Notes: a model not told the origin generated them from the sequence alone. Positions 8,591 to 17,531 are shown, counted from the stretch's first letter. The stretch: 41,896 nt of DNA from Streptomyces ureilyticus (GCF_011045025.1 NZ_JAAKZX010000073.1:1-41896), one strand, 5' to 3'. Numbers and translations are program-made.

Positions 8591-8986
8591 AGCGGCCTGC
8601 CTCCTCTCGACAGGGGTGAGGAATCAGCCAGGCCATGCTTCGTCTGCGGGACATCTCCAGGCTCCGGCGGCGTGGTCCGGGCCGCAACCTCGGCCGGCTC
8701 AGGCCCAAACCCCACGGCGGGTACAGGGCGCCTGCTGCGAGGGGGGCCTTCGGCCGCTGCTCTCCGCCTCGCGTTGCATCGTCCACAGCGCACTTCACCC
8801 CGCACGGCACACCATCGGTTGCACACAGGTGCCGCTGGTGTCGAGAATCTGGTGTGGGCGACCGGCGGCCCCACTTCCAAGCTGTAGGCGCAACTCCCAA
8901 GCTGTGGGCGCATGCGATGGGGGCGTGAGCGATGCGGCCTACGCGATGGATCCGGTACAGGCTGGGGAAGCTTCCGAAACCGCCCC
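8591..8986. other. Gene-free stretch upstream of pspA
   Basis: This 396-bp stretch separates the start of pspA from the stop of the nitroreductase, both leftward. It must hold the psp promoter. A GC-rich hairpin-like motif (GGGGCCTTCGGCC, around 8743-8755) and a 16-bp direct repeat (listed separately) are the only structures I see. No OsdR-like box pair is present and no open frame looks coding. Confidence 0.5.
8877..8912. repeat. Direct repeat, 16 bp, 20-bp period
   Basis: CCAAGCTGTAGGCGCA (8877-8892) recurs as CCAAGCTGTGGGCGCA (8897-8912) with one mismatch. A 20-bp period places both copies on about the same face of the helix, as tandem operators do. It lies about 290-320 bp before pspA and just past the 3' end of the upstream nitroreductase gene. 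Function unknown. Confidence 0.6.
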
Positions 8987-9979
8987 CTATGGCTCGATGT
9001 CGAGTAGGTCTTCCACCGGGCGACGTGGGGTCACCGGGCCCTGCTTGCCATATCCCAGGCGCAGCACCATCTGCACGTACCCCATCGCCGACTGCGGGTG
9101 GCGTACGGCCCAGCGCAGTTCCGGCCACTCGAGGGCGTGGGACGTGAGCGAGGTCGCCAGCCCGTCAAGGGTTGCTTCGAGCAGGACACGCTCCATTGCC
9201 TGTCCCGCCGTCAGCCAGTCCTCCGGCCGGTCGCCGGTGGTGCCCAGCAGGGCTAGATGAGGTTTCTTCTCGAACATGGCCACCTCGCGGCCGGGGACAA
9301 CGCGTCGGCCCGCGAAGTCGCGCACAGGGGCTTTTCCGTCCTGTTTGCGCGGGCCGAAAGCGTAGTCGGGGATTCCGTCCACGGACGTGGCGGCGATGTC
9401 GGCGCCGATACGGGTCCAGCGGACGATGTCCTGGATCTGGCCCGGGTCCAACGAGTCGCGTCCCTCGGCATCGTGGACCAGGTCCAGCACCGACTCCGCA
9501 TGCCAGGCGTCAGGAAAGAGCAACCGCGCTCCCTCCCGCAGGGCAGCGCCACAGAGGGCGTCCTGTATGGCTTGGGGTATGTCCTCGTCCGAGTACGGAT
9601 AACGGCTGGTGTGCCGGCGGCGGAGGGCCGGGTACAGCGGGGCGAGGTCGGTCTCCGGACGTACCGGACCGGCCAGCTCCACCGTCGCGAGCAGCTCCGA
9701 GTCCGCCGGGTCGGGCAGCAGCCGGGTGGCCGGCTCCCAGCCCGCGTGAGCGGCGGCGACGCGCAGGTTGATCACGGCCGCGCCGCATCCGATGTGGAGG
9801 GCGCGAGTGGTGGGATCGGAATGCGGCATGGTCCGCTCGATGTCCATCCGGACATGGAAGGTGCCGGCGGCACGGAAGTAGCGGAATTTCCATGGCTGCG
9901 CGTTGTGCATGGACGGTGCGGCTGTGGCGTCGCTGACGAGAGCGGCCACGGTCTTCGCGTCGAGCGGTCTTGCTGACAC
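8987..9979 (-). CDS. Acg-type nitroreductase-like protein (first copy)
   Basis: From GTG 9979, with GGAGGGAGG about nine bases upstream, the protein is 330 residues; a longer frame to 10039 lacks a ribosome site. PSMHNAQPWKFR near the N terminus, HIGCGAAVINLRVA and the C-terminal LRLGYGKQGPVTPRRPVEDLL are typical of the Acg family (Mtb Rv2032/Rv3131), which has a doubled nitroreductase fold. Family members bind FMN but often show little reductase activity, and some have been suggested to sequester flavin. In mycobacteria these are classic DosR-regulon genes. I find no clear box pair before this copy, unlike the second copy at 17754. It diverges from the membrane-protein pair at 10193. Confidence 0.85.
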   Translation of the reverse strand: MSARPLDAKTVAALVSDATAAPSMHNAQPWKFRYFRAAGTFHVRMDIERTMPHSDPTTRALHIGCGAAVINLRVAAAHAGWEPATRLLPDPADSELLATVELAGPVRPETDLAPLYPALRRRHTSRYPYSDEDIPQAIQDALCGAALREGARLLFPDAWHAESVLDLVHDAEGRDSLDPGQIQDIVRWTRIGADIAATSVDGIPDYAFGPRKQDGKAPVRDFAGRRVVPGREVAMFEKKPHLALLGTTGDRPEDWLTAGQAMERVLLEATLDGLATSLTSHALEWPELRWAVRHPQSAMGYVQMVLRLGYGKQGPVTPRRPVEDLLDIEP

Positions 9980-10192
9980 CGAGGAGCCTCCCTCCGGGAA
10001 CCGGCTGGCCTGGCGCAACTGTGGCCCGTCTCTCCTCACGGTAGTCGCGGCGCGCCCGCACAGCAGTGCCGAACCATGGCGATAACGTCATCACCGATCT
10101 CTCTTGAACAAATTGCTACTTTTCGATCAGCGCCGAAACGGAGAGGGGCACGGCGGCAGCGTCGCCTCCGAGGGCTGAACAGGAGATGGGCC

Positions 10193-10705
10193 GTGAACTT
10201 CACCGAGCGCGAGTGGTGGACCCTCGTCCACGGCATGATCCTCGGCGCCGCCTTCCTACTCGCCTTCGCCGGTGGGCTTGCCGAGCTGTACAGCCTCAAG
10301 CCCGCCCTGATGACGCGCGAGGGAGTGGTGGAGCGGATGCGGCGAGTACGGATCGGGGTCACCGCCATGGCGGTGGCGGCATGGGCGACCGTGATCACCG
10401 GCACCTGGGTCGTCTACCCGTGGTACCGGGAGAAAACCCCGGACAGTCCCAGGTCACAGCTGCTCGCCGACCCGGACACGGCGGACTGGCACGAGTTCGG
10501 CATGGAGTGGAAGGAGCACATCGCCTGGCTCAGCCCGATCCTGGCGACGGCCGTCGTCTTCATCGTCTGGTACTACGGCCCCGGCCTGATCCGGCACAAC
10601 CGTGTCCGCCACACCACCATCACCCTGTTCGTCCTCGCCTTCGCCTTCGCGGCGGTGGCCGGGGCATTCGGCGCCTTCATCACCAAGGTGGAATCCGTCC
10701 AATGA
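10193..10705 (+). CDS. Membrane protein, four predicted helices, unrecognised
   Basis: GTG at 10193 is preceded by AGGAGA; the longer upstream frame has no ribosome site. The 170-residue protein has hydrophobic segments near residues 12-30 (HGMILGAAFLLAFAGGLAE), 50-70, 108-125 (LSPILATAVVFIVWYYG) and 140-160. A His opens the first helix and EWKEHIAW precedes the third, so heme or quinone contact is conceivable but unproven. WTLVHGMILGA recurs in uncharacterised membrane proteins, but I do not recognise the family. It is followed 27 bp later by another membrane protein, and the two probably work together. Confidence 0.7.
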   Translation: MNFTEREWWTLVHGMILGAAFLLAFAGGLAELYSLKPALMTREGVVERMRRVRIGVTAMAVAAWATVITGTWVVYPWYREKTPDSPRSQLLADPDTADWHEFGMEWKEHIAWLSPILATAVVFIVWYYGPGLIRHNRVRHTTITLFVLAFAFAAVAGAFGAFITKVESVQ

Positions 10706-10732
10706 CCAGGCTCTGAAACGGAGGCCACGGAC

Positions 10733-11107
10733 ATGGAACCCAAGAACGGCGCAACACCCACCCCGAGCGGGAGGGAAGAGGACTTTCCCCTGAGCGACAA
10801 GGTGGAGGGACCGATCTCGGCAGCGATCATCGCCGCAGGTGTCGGAGCCACCGCACTGGGCCTGCTCACCACACTCACCGAGGCCAGCACGGCGGTGCAG
10901 GACGGCCTGCAGTGGAGCGACTCGGTCGGTCCTCTGTCCGGCAAGACCGTCCTGGCCGTGATCGTATGGCTGCTGGCTTGGGGTGTCCTGTACGCCGTAC
11001 TGCACAACAAGCCGTTCGAGACCGTGCGTGCCCTCGTCATCAGCCTCGTACTTATCGCCCTGGGGATCCTCGGAACCTTCCCCCCGTTCTTCCAGCTTTT
11101 CGCCTAG
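10733..11107 (+). CDS. Membrane protein, three predicted helices, unrecognised
   Basis: The 124-residue product has a polar N terminus (MEPKNGATPTPSGREEDF) and three hydrophobic segments: ISAAIIAAGVGATALGLLTTL, KTVLAVIVWLLAWGVLYAVL and ALVISLVLIALGILGTFPPF. The last two are separated by the short loop HNKPFETVR. The ATG follows GGAGGCCACGGAC. No family is recognised. Position and spacing suggest cotranscription with the upstream four-helix protein. No stop or frame problem is visible. Confidence 0.7.
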   Translation: MEPKNGATPTPSGREEDFPLSDKVEGPISAAIIAAGVGATALGLLTTLTEASTAVQDGLQWSDSVGPLSGKTVLAVIVWLLAWGVLYAVLHNKPFETVRALVISLVLIALGILGTFPPFFQLFA

Positions 11108-11300
11108 GACCTGCACTCGCACAGCTGGCACCACCGGACGCGTCACCGGGTTTTCGCCAAACCAGCCAGCCTGCTCACGCCCTGCCGGGCAACGGCGTCG
11201 GCCGCGTCCCCACCAACGGACGGGCGAGCGTATCGCCTGTTCCACGAGGATCCGCACGAGGTCGGTCCGCGGGTGCAGTGCCTCGGCGTCCTCCCCGGAT

Positions 11301-11977
11301 TCATGCCTCCGCACTGACGCGCGTGCGCAGATTGTGGAACTGGCGGGTCTGCATGATCAGATGCGCGGGTTCCCAGAACAGCACGTCCATGGGCCGGGTG
11401 AGGAGCCGCGGGCGGCTGTGGGCCCGCGCGCGGACGATGAGCCGGGTTCTTCCGCCGGACTCCGGCTGGAGGTGGAAGCCCCAGATCGAGTCGATGTACG
11501 CCGTGGGCAGCCGGCCGTACCGCTCGTCGAAGGGGCGCCCCGACGGGAGCTGGACCTGTGAGCGCAGCACCAGTGTCCGCTCCGGTTCCAGGGCCGCGAC
11601 GGTGAACCAGGCGTCGCCGCTCGGCAGGGAGTCCAGGTGCTGGCCCTGCTCCAGGCGCTGCCACTCGGGGACGATGCGTTGCGCGCTCGGGCGTCCGCCG
11701 TTGTCCAGGCGGTCCCAGCTGTACCAGCCGCCGCGGTTGCAGCCCATCTGCTGCAGCCAGGGCCAGACTTCTTCGGGCGGCGCCGGCAGGGTCGTGGCCA
11801 TGGTCGAGGAGCCGTGGGCCTCGGGGATGAGGTCATCGCCGGGGAAGCCGCGTTCAGCTTCGTCGCGCTCGGTGCCCCAGGTCAGCACCCGCGGCCGCAG
11901 AAGACGCCATACAGCGCCGGCGCAGCGGCCGCCACGCCGAAGAGACGTCGCCGGGCCCTGGGCCGGTGCTCGCTCAT
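11301..11977 (-). CDS. SRPBCC (START-like) protein, with a probable frameshift near its N terminus
   Basis: The clean frame runs from GTG 11888 to 11301 (195 residues): PGDDLIPEAHGSSTMATTL, EEVWPWLQQMGCNRGGWYSWD, and GFHLQPESGGRTRLIVRARA are typical of actinobacterial SRPBCC-fold proteins of unknown ligand. Upstream, an ATG at 11977 opens MSEHRPRARRRLFGVAAAAP in a second frame, and the end of that frame matches the start of the first if one base is added near 11900 (the joint would read YGVFLRPRVLTWG). The gene therefore probably starts at 11977 with an N-terminal membrane segment. The broken N terminus could be a sequencing error. It diverges from the sensor kinase. Confidence 0.65.
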
Positions 11978-12331
11978 GTCTTCAGCGTCGCAGCTCCATT
12001 TCAGTGCCACCACAGGACTCGCAACCGCCAGCGCCAGAGCCCGGCCCCATCAGGGACCGGCGGCCCCGCACCACGGCAATTCCTCGGGTGCCCGACGCCC
12101 CGATCGTCTCCCGCGACGCTGTCGCCGATACGAGTGACGCCTCATCAACCGGCTCCTGGACCTCACCAAAGCGTCGCCGCCCGCTTCGCCCGCTTCCCAC
12201 GAAGCCGACCGCCGTCGTGCCCCCCAAGCCGCTGCCCTGATCCCGTACCGCCACGTGACGTGGACCGATACGGTGGCACGTGTCCGGATCGGTCGGCGGT
12301 GGGTACGCCGAGGAGACCTGGAGGATCGCCG
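11978..12331. other. Divergent promoter region before the sensor kinase
   Basis: No gene is visible in this 354-bp stretch between the SRPBCC gene and the kinase. Two weak palindromes, GGACCGATACGGTGG (12262-12276) and GTCCGGATCGGTCG (12282-12295), have centres about 20 bp apart and lie about 43-63 bp before the kinase start. They resemble the box pairs seen elsewhere, which would imply autoregulation, but the match is poor. Confidence 0.35.
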
Positions 12332-14095
12332 GTGGGAAGCCCCATAGGAAGCGGGGAGGCCCGCGTACGGCTGCCCCAGCTGAGGCTGGACGAGTTGCTG
12401 GAGGAGCTTCAGGCGCGCCTGGACGCGGCCCGCGGTACCCGTGATCACGTACACAGCCTGCTGGAGGCAGTGCTCTCGGTCGGCCGCGAGCTGGATCTCG
12501 AGCAGGCGCTGCGCAGCATCGTGCAGGCAGCGGCCGTGCTGGTGGACGCGGAGTACGCCGCCCTGGGCGTGATCGGACCGGACGGCAAGCGGCTGTCGGA
12601 ATTCCTCACGGTCGGGGTCAAGGAGGAGCAGATCGCCCGGATCGGTCCCTTCCCCGAGGGCCATGGCATCCTCGGGGAACTGATCCGGCACCCTGAGCCG
12701 CTGCGGTTGCCAAAGATTTCCGAGCATTCTTCCTCGTACGGCTTCCCGCCCCGCCACCCGCCGATGAACACCTTTCTCGGCGTCCCGATCCGGGTGCGGG
12801 ATCAGGTCTTCGGCCATCTGTATCTGACCGAGAAACGGGGTGGGGCGCAGTTCGATGAAGACGACGAGTCGGTGCTGTCGACTCTGGCCGTGGCGGCTGG
12901 CGTGGCGATCGACAACGCCCGACTCTACGAGGAGTCCCGGCTGCGTGAGCGCTGGCTTCAGGCGAGCGCGGAGATCACCCACAGCCTGATGTCCGGCAGC
13001 GAACGCAGCGAGGTGCTCGGGCTGATCGCCGAACGGGCCAGGGAGATCACGGGCGCCGCCCTCGCGGTGGTCGCCGTGCCGATGGAGGGCACCGACTCGC
13101 TCACGGTGGAGCTGGCCATCGGACAGGGAGCCGAGGGGCACCGCGGGCTGGTCCTGCCCGTCGACGACAGCCTGATCGGCCGGGCCTTCTCCGACGCCGC
13201 CCCGGTCATCAGCCCGGACGTCTCCCACGACGAGCGCAGCGAGAGCGGGGCGCCCCCGGCCGGAGGCGGAGGGCTGGTCTCGTCGGGTCCGCCGCCCTTC
13301 ACCGGCCTCGGCCCGGCCGTGGCCGTGCCCATCAGCAGCGTAGACGGCGTACGAGGCGTGGTCCTGTTGGTCCGCGCGGCGGATCGGACGGTGTTCACCG
13401 AGAAGGAGACCGAACCGCTGGAGGGCTTCGCCGCCCAAGCCGCGGTCGCGATGGAACTGGCGGAACACCGCAAGGACGCCGAAAAGATCGCGCTCCTGCA
13501 GGACCGTGACCGGATCGCCCGCGACCTCCACGACCTGGCGATCCAGCGGCTGTTCGCCACCGGCATGACGCTGCAGAGCGCGGGGCGCTTCATCGAGCAC
13601 CCGCAAGCCTCGGAGCGGGTGCTCCAGGCCGTGGACGACCTGGACGAGACCATCAAGATCATCAGGTCGACGATCTTCGGGCTGCGCTCGCGTGAGGACG
13701 CCGTGGGACAGGGCCTGCGAGCCCGGATCGTCCGCGCGGCCGGAGAGGCCGCCCCAGTGCTGGGTTTCGCGCCCAGCCTGCGCATGGAAGGGTTGCTGGA
13801 CACGCAGGTCCCCAGGGAGACCGCCGACCACGTGATGGCCGTCCTCACCGAGGCCCTGACCAACATCGCCCGGCACGCACACTCCGAGCGGGCCGAGATC
13901 GTAGTGGAGACCGACGGCGACGAGCTGCGCCTCACCGTCTCCGACAACGGCGTCGGTATCCCGTCCGGGGGTCGCCGCAGCGGCCTGCGCAACATGGTCG
14001 ACCGGGCTGAGCAGTTGGGCGGCACGCTGGAGGTGGCCAGCCCTCCCCGCGGCGGCGCACGGCTGGTGTGGCGGGTGCCGGTGGGCGAGGGGTAA
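12332..14095 (+). CDS. GAF-GAF sensor histidine kinase, DevS/DosT/OsdK-like
   Basis: GTG 12332 has TGGAGG seven bases upstream and gives 587 residues; the open frame extends further upstream but has no ribosome site. Order: GAF domain about 50-200, second GAF about 220-390, HisKA_3 with the phosphorylated His at residue 400 (RIARDLHDLAIQRLF), and HATPase with EALTNIARHAHS and DNGVGIPSGG. In the first GAF the sequence FPPRHPPMNTFLGVP places His142 where DosS/DosT carry the proximal heme ligand, so an O2/NO/redox-sensing heme is likely. The second GAF contains a Gly/Pro-rich insertion (SGAPPAGGGGLVSSGPPP). The cognate LuxR-type response regulator usually lies next door but is not adjacent here or seen elsewhere in the window. 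This is the best candidate sensor for the box-controlled genes. Confidence 0.9.
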   Translation: MGSPIGSGEARVRLPQLRLDELLEELQARLDAARGTRDHVHSLLEAVLSVGRELDLEQALRSIVQAAAVLVDAEYAALGVIGPDGKRLSEFLTVGVKEEQIARIGPFPEGHGILGELIRHPEPLRLPKISEHSSSYGFPPRHPPMNTFLGVPIRVRDQVFGHLYLTEKRGGAQFDEDDESVLSTLAVAAGVAIDNARLYEESRLRERWLQASAEITHSLMSGSERSEVLGLIAERAREITGAALAVVAVPMEGTDSLTVELAIGQGAEGHRGLVLPVDDSLIGRAFSDAAPVISPDVSHDERSESGAPPAGGGGLVSSGPPPFTGLGPAVAVPISSVDGVRGVVLLVRAADRTVFTEKETEPLEGFAAQAAVAMELAEHRKDAEKIALLQDRDRIARDLHDLAIQRLFATGMTLQSAGRFIEHPQASERVLQAVDDLDETIKIIRSTIFGLRSREDAVGQGLRARIVRAAGEAAPVLGFAPSLRMEGLLDTQVPRETADHVMAVLTEALTNIARHAHSERAEIVVETDGDELRLTVSDNGVGIPSGGRRSGLRNMVDRAEQLGGTLEVASPPRGGARLVWRVPVGEG

Positions 14096-14764
14096 GGAGC
14101 CCTGTGCCTCTCCCTGGTCACCTGCCGCCGGGTGCCTGGCGCGTGGCCGGGAGCTCGGGGCGCCGTTCCGACCGTGACACGCGGCCGGCCTCGCCTTCCT
14201 CGGCCCGCTCGCGCAGACACCGCGGAACACGGAGCGCAAGGCCCCCACTGTCCCCCAAGTGGGGCCGGACGCCTCTCTGGTGTCCGCTACCACCGAGTAA
14301 TCCTTGAATCAGGCGCGGCGTCGAATTCGGCATCCGCGAGGGGTTCCCCCGTCCCCTGCCGGAACGGCGACCGCGCCAGGGGGACGGCCTCTCCAAGGCA
14401 GCGGCCGTACGTGGGTCGTCGGCCGCGTGCCCGCGGGATTCGTACCCATGCGGGCACGTCCCCCCGCCCGAACCACCACGCACGACTTGCCTCTGCGGAT
14501 TCTCCCCCTGCAGGGGTATGCGAGTCCGCCTGCACGGGCCGCTATCAGCTGAGCCTCGAGGCGGGCGCGGGCCGGACGGTCACCGTGCCGCAGCCGCGCC
14601 ATCAGCCCGCAGCCCTACCGCACACCCACCAGTGCACGGGCGACCAGATCGTGAGCCCCTTCAACGCCGACCGCGCCGCCGCGTCGAGACCACCGTGAGC
14701 ATGATTGATTGCGCCCGCATACCGGTGCCTGGCGGCGGCGGCGGCGAGTCGAGGATGCCCATGG
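14096..14764. other. 669-bp stretch with no clear gene
   Basis: The region lies between convergent genes. An imperfect hairpin (GGCCCCCACT ... AGTGGGGCC, about 14239-14267) could terminate the kinase transcript. Around 14520-14698 a rightward frame reads TGRYQLSLEAGAGRTVTVP and later CTGDQIVSPFNADRAA, which looks like a protein tail cut off from its start, but I cannot name it. Other open frames show no domains. Confidence 0.4.
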
Positions 14765-16675
14765 TCAGGGGACATCCGCCGGGGAAACACATATGCGCCT
14801 GCTCGGACACCTCTGTAATGGCCTGTCCGCCGGCCGGTCATTGCCGCATTCGGCGGACCGGTCGAGCTCGTAGGGACTGGGGACGGGGAAGTACGCCTCC
14901 AGGAACGCGGTCAGCAGGGCTTGCTGGGTGTCGAGCTCCTGCTCGGCGGAGACCGTGTCGTTCAGGCAGAACACCTGCCTGTCCCGGCGGGCCAGCAAGG
15001 CCGCGAGGCGGGTGGAGAGTGCGGGGTGGGACAGGTCGAGGTAGGCGTAGCGCATGTGAGCGGGAACGGCGCGGGCGGTGTGGAAGGCGTAGTAGTGGTG
15101 CAGCGACGAGACGAAGGACAGGTCGTCGAGGCTGCGGAAGCGATGACTGGCAGTGGCGTGGTGCTGTGCCGGAAACCTCGCCTCCATCTCGTCCAGAACA
15201 CTGCGCCTCAGCGCATGCGGCGTGTGCTTCATCTTGTGGCTGATGACCGTGCCGAAGGCAGCCTTGATGAGGGCGCGGTTGTTCTTGCCCGCGGCCGCGA
15301 TCGGCACGTCCTCCGCGGTCGGTTCACCCGGCGGGATGAGCACCTTTGACGGGAAGAACTTGGTCAGCCCGTTGGGGAAGAAGAAGTCCTGGGGGACGAC
15401 GGGCCGGCCCAGAAAGACGTCGTCGTTGAAGTACAGGAAGTGTTCGGACAGGCCGTCAATGTGGTGTAGCTGGCTCTCGATGGCGTGGGAGTTGAACGTC
15501 GGGAGCAGGCTCGGGTCGCTGAAGATCTCCTTGTGGCTGATGACGTGCAGGCCGGACACGCCGGTGTCCAGCCAGGGCGGCACCTGCTCGTCGGTGACCA
15601 GGTAGATCCTGCGCACCCAAGGGGCGTACTGGCTCAGTGAGCGAAGTGAGTAGCGCAGTTCGTCGCGGCTGAGGTACCGCGCCGCGTTCGCCGCCTCCTC
15701 GTGGTATGTCTGCCCCGCGCAGGCCGCACGGCGCCGCAGCCACTCCGGGTCGCGTCCGTCGACCCAGGTGTACACGACGTCCACGGGAAACCGGACGTCC
15801 TCGCAGCCCGGCCGGTCGAACTCCTTGCGGGTGCGCACCTGGGGCAGCGGGCGGCCGGCGGGGGCCAACGCGGTGAACAGGGAGTCGGAGGCCGACACCG
15901 GGGCGTCGGCGCGCGGTACCTGCTCGGCCATCCGGTTCGGGCGTGGCGCCAGCAGCAAATCCCCCGTCTCCTCGTCCGCCGTCCAGAACTCGACGTCGCA
16001 GCCGTACTTGGGGCCGAGCGTCAACTGCCCGCGCGGATCGCCGTAGTACCAGGTCACCCGGAGTACGTCCGCCCGTGCGAGCCGCCGCCAGGTGCCGCGG
16101 CAAAACCCCGGCCGGGTCGTGCGCCGCTCGCGCCAGTGGCCGTCGACGGCACAGACGTAACCGGGCCGGTTACGGCAGGCCCGCTCCAGAGCGCGGTGAG
16201 CCGCGGCCCGGTCCTGGGCGGCGAGGGCGACGACCGCGGCGGTGTTGCTGAGCCCGCGGACGCAGAAGTAGTCGAGTCCCGCCTCGTCGAAGGCCGCGCG
16301 GACCGCTGCCGCGTTGGCGCTGCGTGCCGCCATCGGCGAGATGCCAGGGTGTACGAGGACCATCTTGGGCGCGCCGCGCACCAGCTGCACCTCCCGGTCC
16401 GGCTCTGCGAGCAGGCCGGAATGGCGGCGCACCAGCCAGGCCGCGCGCACCCGGCCCATCATCAGGCGCGCGGACGGCAGCCGTGCGAAGTGCTGCTTGA
16501 CGCGGGCGCGTGCCCGCGGAGTCGTACGGGCCACGACGGCCCGTCTGAGGCGTGCGGGCACCGTGCGCCGGTACAGGCGCGTCAGCCACGAGCCCTCGGG
16601 ATCACGGCGGACCGCGGACACCCGCGGCGGGTGCGGTCGGCTGGAAGTGTCTTCTCGGGATACCGAGGCGCTCAC
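14765..16675 (-). CDS. Stealth-family sugar-phosphate transferase (capsular polysaccharide phosphotransferase)
   Basis: The 636-residue protein has the four Stealth conserved regions: CR1 PVDVVYTWVDGRDPEW (about residue 300), CR2 from RDELRYSLRSL through HFLYFNDDVFLG, CR3 KMKHTPHALRRSVLDEM, and CR4 near YLDLSHP. Bacterial members are hexose- or sugar-1-phosphate transferases that build phosphate-linked glycans and resemble the human GlcNAc-1-phosphotransferase. The N-terminal 280 residues are extra compared with minimal Stealth enzymes and not recognised. The start is GTG 16675 with GAGGAGGG upstream. A box pair lies 70-105 bp upstream, suggesting induction with the dormancy genes. No other glycan gene is adjacent. 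Confidence 0.88.
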   Translation of the reverse strand: MSASVSREDTSSRPHPPRVSAVRRDPEGSWLTRLYRRTVPARLRRAVVARTTPRARARVKQHFARLPSARLMMGRVRAAWLVRRHSGLLAEPDREVQLVRGAPKMVLVHPGISPMAARSANAAAVRAAFDEAGLDYFCVRGLSNTAAVVALAAQDRAAAHRALERACRNRPGYVCAVDGHWRERRTTRPGFCRGTWRRLARADVLRVTWYYGDPRGQLTLGPKYGCDVEFWTADEETGDLLLAPRPNRMAEQVPRADAPVSASDSLFTALAPAGRPLPQVRTRKEFDRPGCEDVRFPVDVVYTWVDGRDPEWLRRRAACAGQTYHEEAANAARYLSRDELRYSLRSLSQYAPWVRRIYLVTDEQVPPWLDTGVSGLHVISHKEIFSDPSLLPTFNSHAIESQLHHIDGLSEHFLYFNDDVFLGRPVVPQDFFFPNGLTKFFPSKVLIPPGEPTAEDVPIAAAGKNNRALIKAAFGTVISHKMKHTPHALRRSVLDEMEARFPAQHHATASHRFRSLDDLSFVSSLHHYYAFHTARAVPAHMRYAYLDLSHPALSTRLAALLARRDRQVFCLNDTVSAEQELDTQQALLTAFLEAYFPVPSPYELDRSAECGNDRPADRPLQRCPSRRICVSPADVP

Positions 16676-16743
16676 GTCGCGGCCCTCCTCACGCGTCAGG
16701 TCGCTGCCCGATCACTCTCCCTCCCAACGCACGCGACGGGCCT

Positions 16744-16778
16744 GGGCCTTTCGGGTCCGATCCGGGGCCGAACGGGCC
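16744..16778 (-). promoter_or_regulatory. Tandem OsdR/DosR-like boxes before the Stealth gene
   Basis: GGGCCTTTCGGGTC (16744-16757) and GGGCCGAACGGGCC (16765-16778) have centres 21 bp apart. The nearer one is centred 76 bp before the GTG at 16675. Same arrangement as the other box pairs; regulator identity is inferred. Confidence 0.6.
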
Positions 16779-16845
16779 GCAACCGCTGGGCTCGCCGGGC
16801 CGCACCGTCCACGACGTGTGCGGCATCGACGCCGTACTCACTGCA

Positions 16846-16923
16846 ATCGCCCTCACCGGCGCGTGACCGGTCCATCGCCCTCACCGGCCGCGTGCCCCGG
16901 TCCATCGCCCTCACTCGGCTGTG
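16846..16923. repeat. Three tandem copies of a ~30-bp repeat
   Basis: ATCGCCCTCACCGG starts at 16846 and 16874, and ATCGCCCTCACTCGG at 16904, with GCGTG and CGGTCC repeated between, giving periods of 28 and 30 bp. The third copy is partial. The array lies between the Stealth promoter and the broken Rv1733c-like gene. The rest of 16779-17034 holds no recognisable gene. Confidence 0.6.
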
Positions 16924-17034
16924 AAACCTCCCTGCGGTGTACGACGGGCACTGCATGAGGGAGGGGACAGCCACTTGGTCTATTCGGGCCGTCGGGGATG
17001 GGGTCGCCGTCCTCGGGATCCACCGTCGGGTCTC

Positions 17035-17531
17035 TCAGACCGCACGCGCCAGGAGGGGGCAACGTCCCGTCCTGTGCCCCCACCGACGTCCCACCAGGTC
17101 CCACTCACGCCCCCACCGCTCGATACGGCGCCGGTCGAGCCGCCACCGTGCGACGGCTCCCGCGCCGAACGTCAGACCGCCGAAGGCGAGCGCGGCCCGG
17201 TGCCAATGAGTACCACGCGAGCGGCGGTCTCGCCGGAGCTCGCCGGCCGGGGGGGGGTGAGGCCGCCCTGGCCGTCGGCCCAGACCACGACGTCGGATCC
17301 GGCCCTGTGTCCGGCATCCACCAGGGTCGTACCCGTGCGCGTGGAGCCGTCCGCCGCTGTCCAGCGGACCTTTGCCCGGACCTGGTCGCTCGTCACCGCA
17401 CGCCACACGGTCAGAGGCACGTAGTCGACGAGTACGGCCCGGATGGAGTGCTTCTCAGCCTGCTGCCGAGCGAAGACGTTGTCGGCAGTGTGCGCGGTCA
17501 CCGCCGCGACGGCCACGCCGCACCGTGACAC
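17035..17531 (-). pseudogene. Rv1733c-like membrane protein, N-truncated and frameshifted
   Basis: Leftward frame 17531-17172 reads VRAKVRWTAADGSTRTGTTLVDAG, the extracytoplasmic core of Rv1733c-like proteins, and ends out of frame at VVLIGTG. Adding one base in the GGG near 17200 restores AALAFGGLTFGAGAVARWRLD and the tail RRIERWGREWDLVGRRWG, ending at 17035. The first membrane helix and its RRSDVVEA lead-in are missing. Rv1733c is a DosR-regulon membrane protein of unknown function. A second copy at the right end of the window is also broken. The box-rich promoter upstream suggests it was once dormancy-regulated. Confidence 0.65.

Noticed and set aside
11966..12331. N-terminal extension of the sensor kinase
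   Set aside because: The frame is open but has no ribosome site, no conserved sequence, and overlaps the divergent promoter; GTG 12332 has TGGAGG at good spacing.
12050..14293. 747-residue leftward open frame opposite the sensor kinase
   Set aside because: Low-complexity Arg/Gly/His composition typical of antisense frames in GC-rich DNA, no domain, and the kinase on the other strand is certain.
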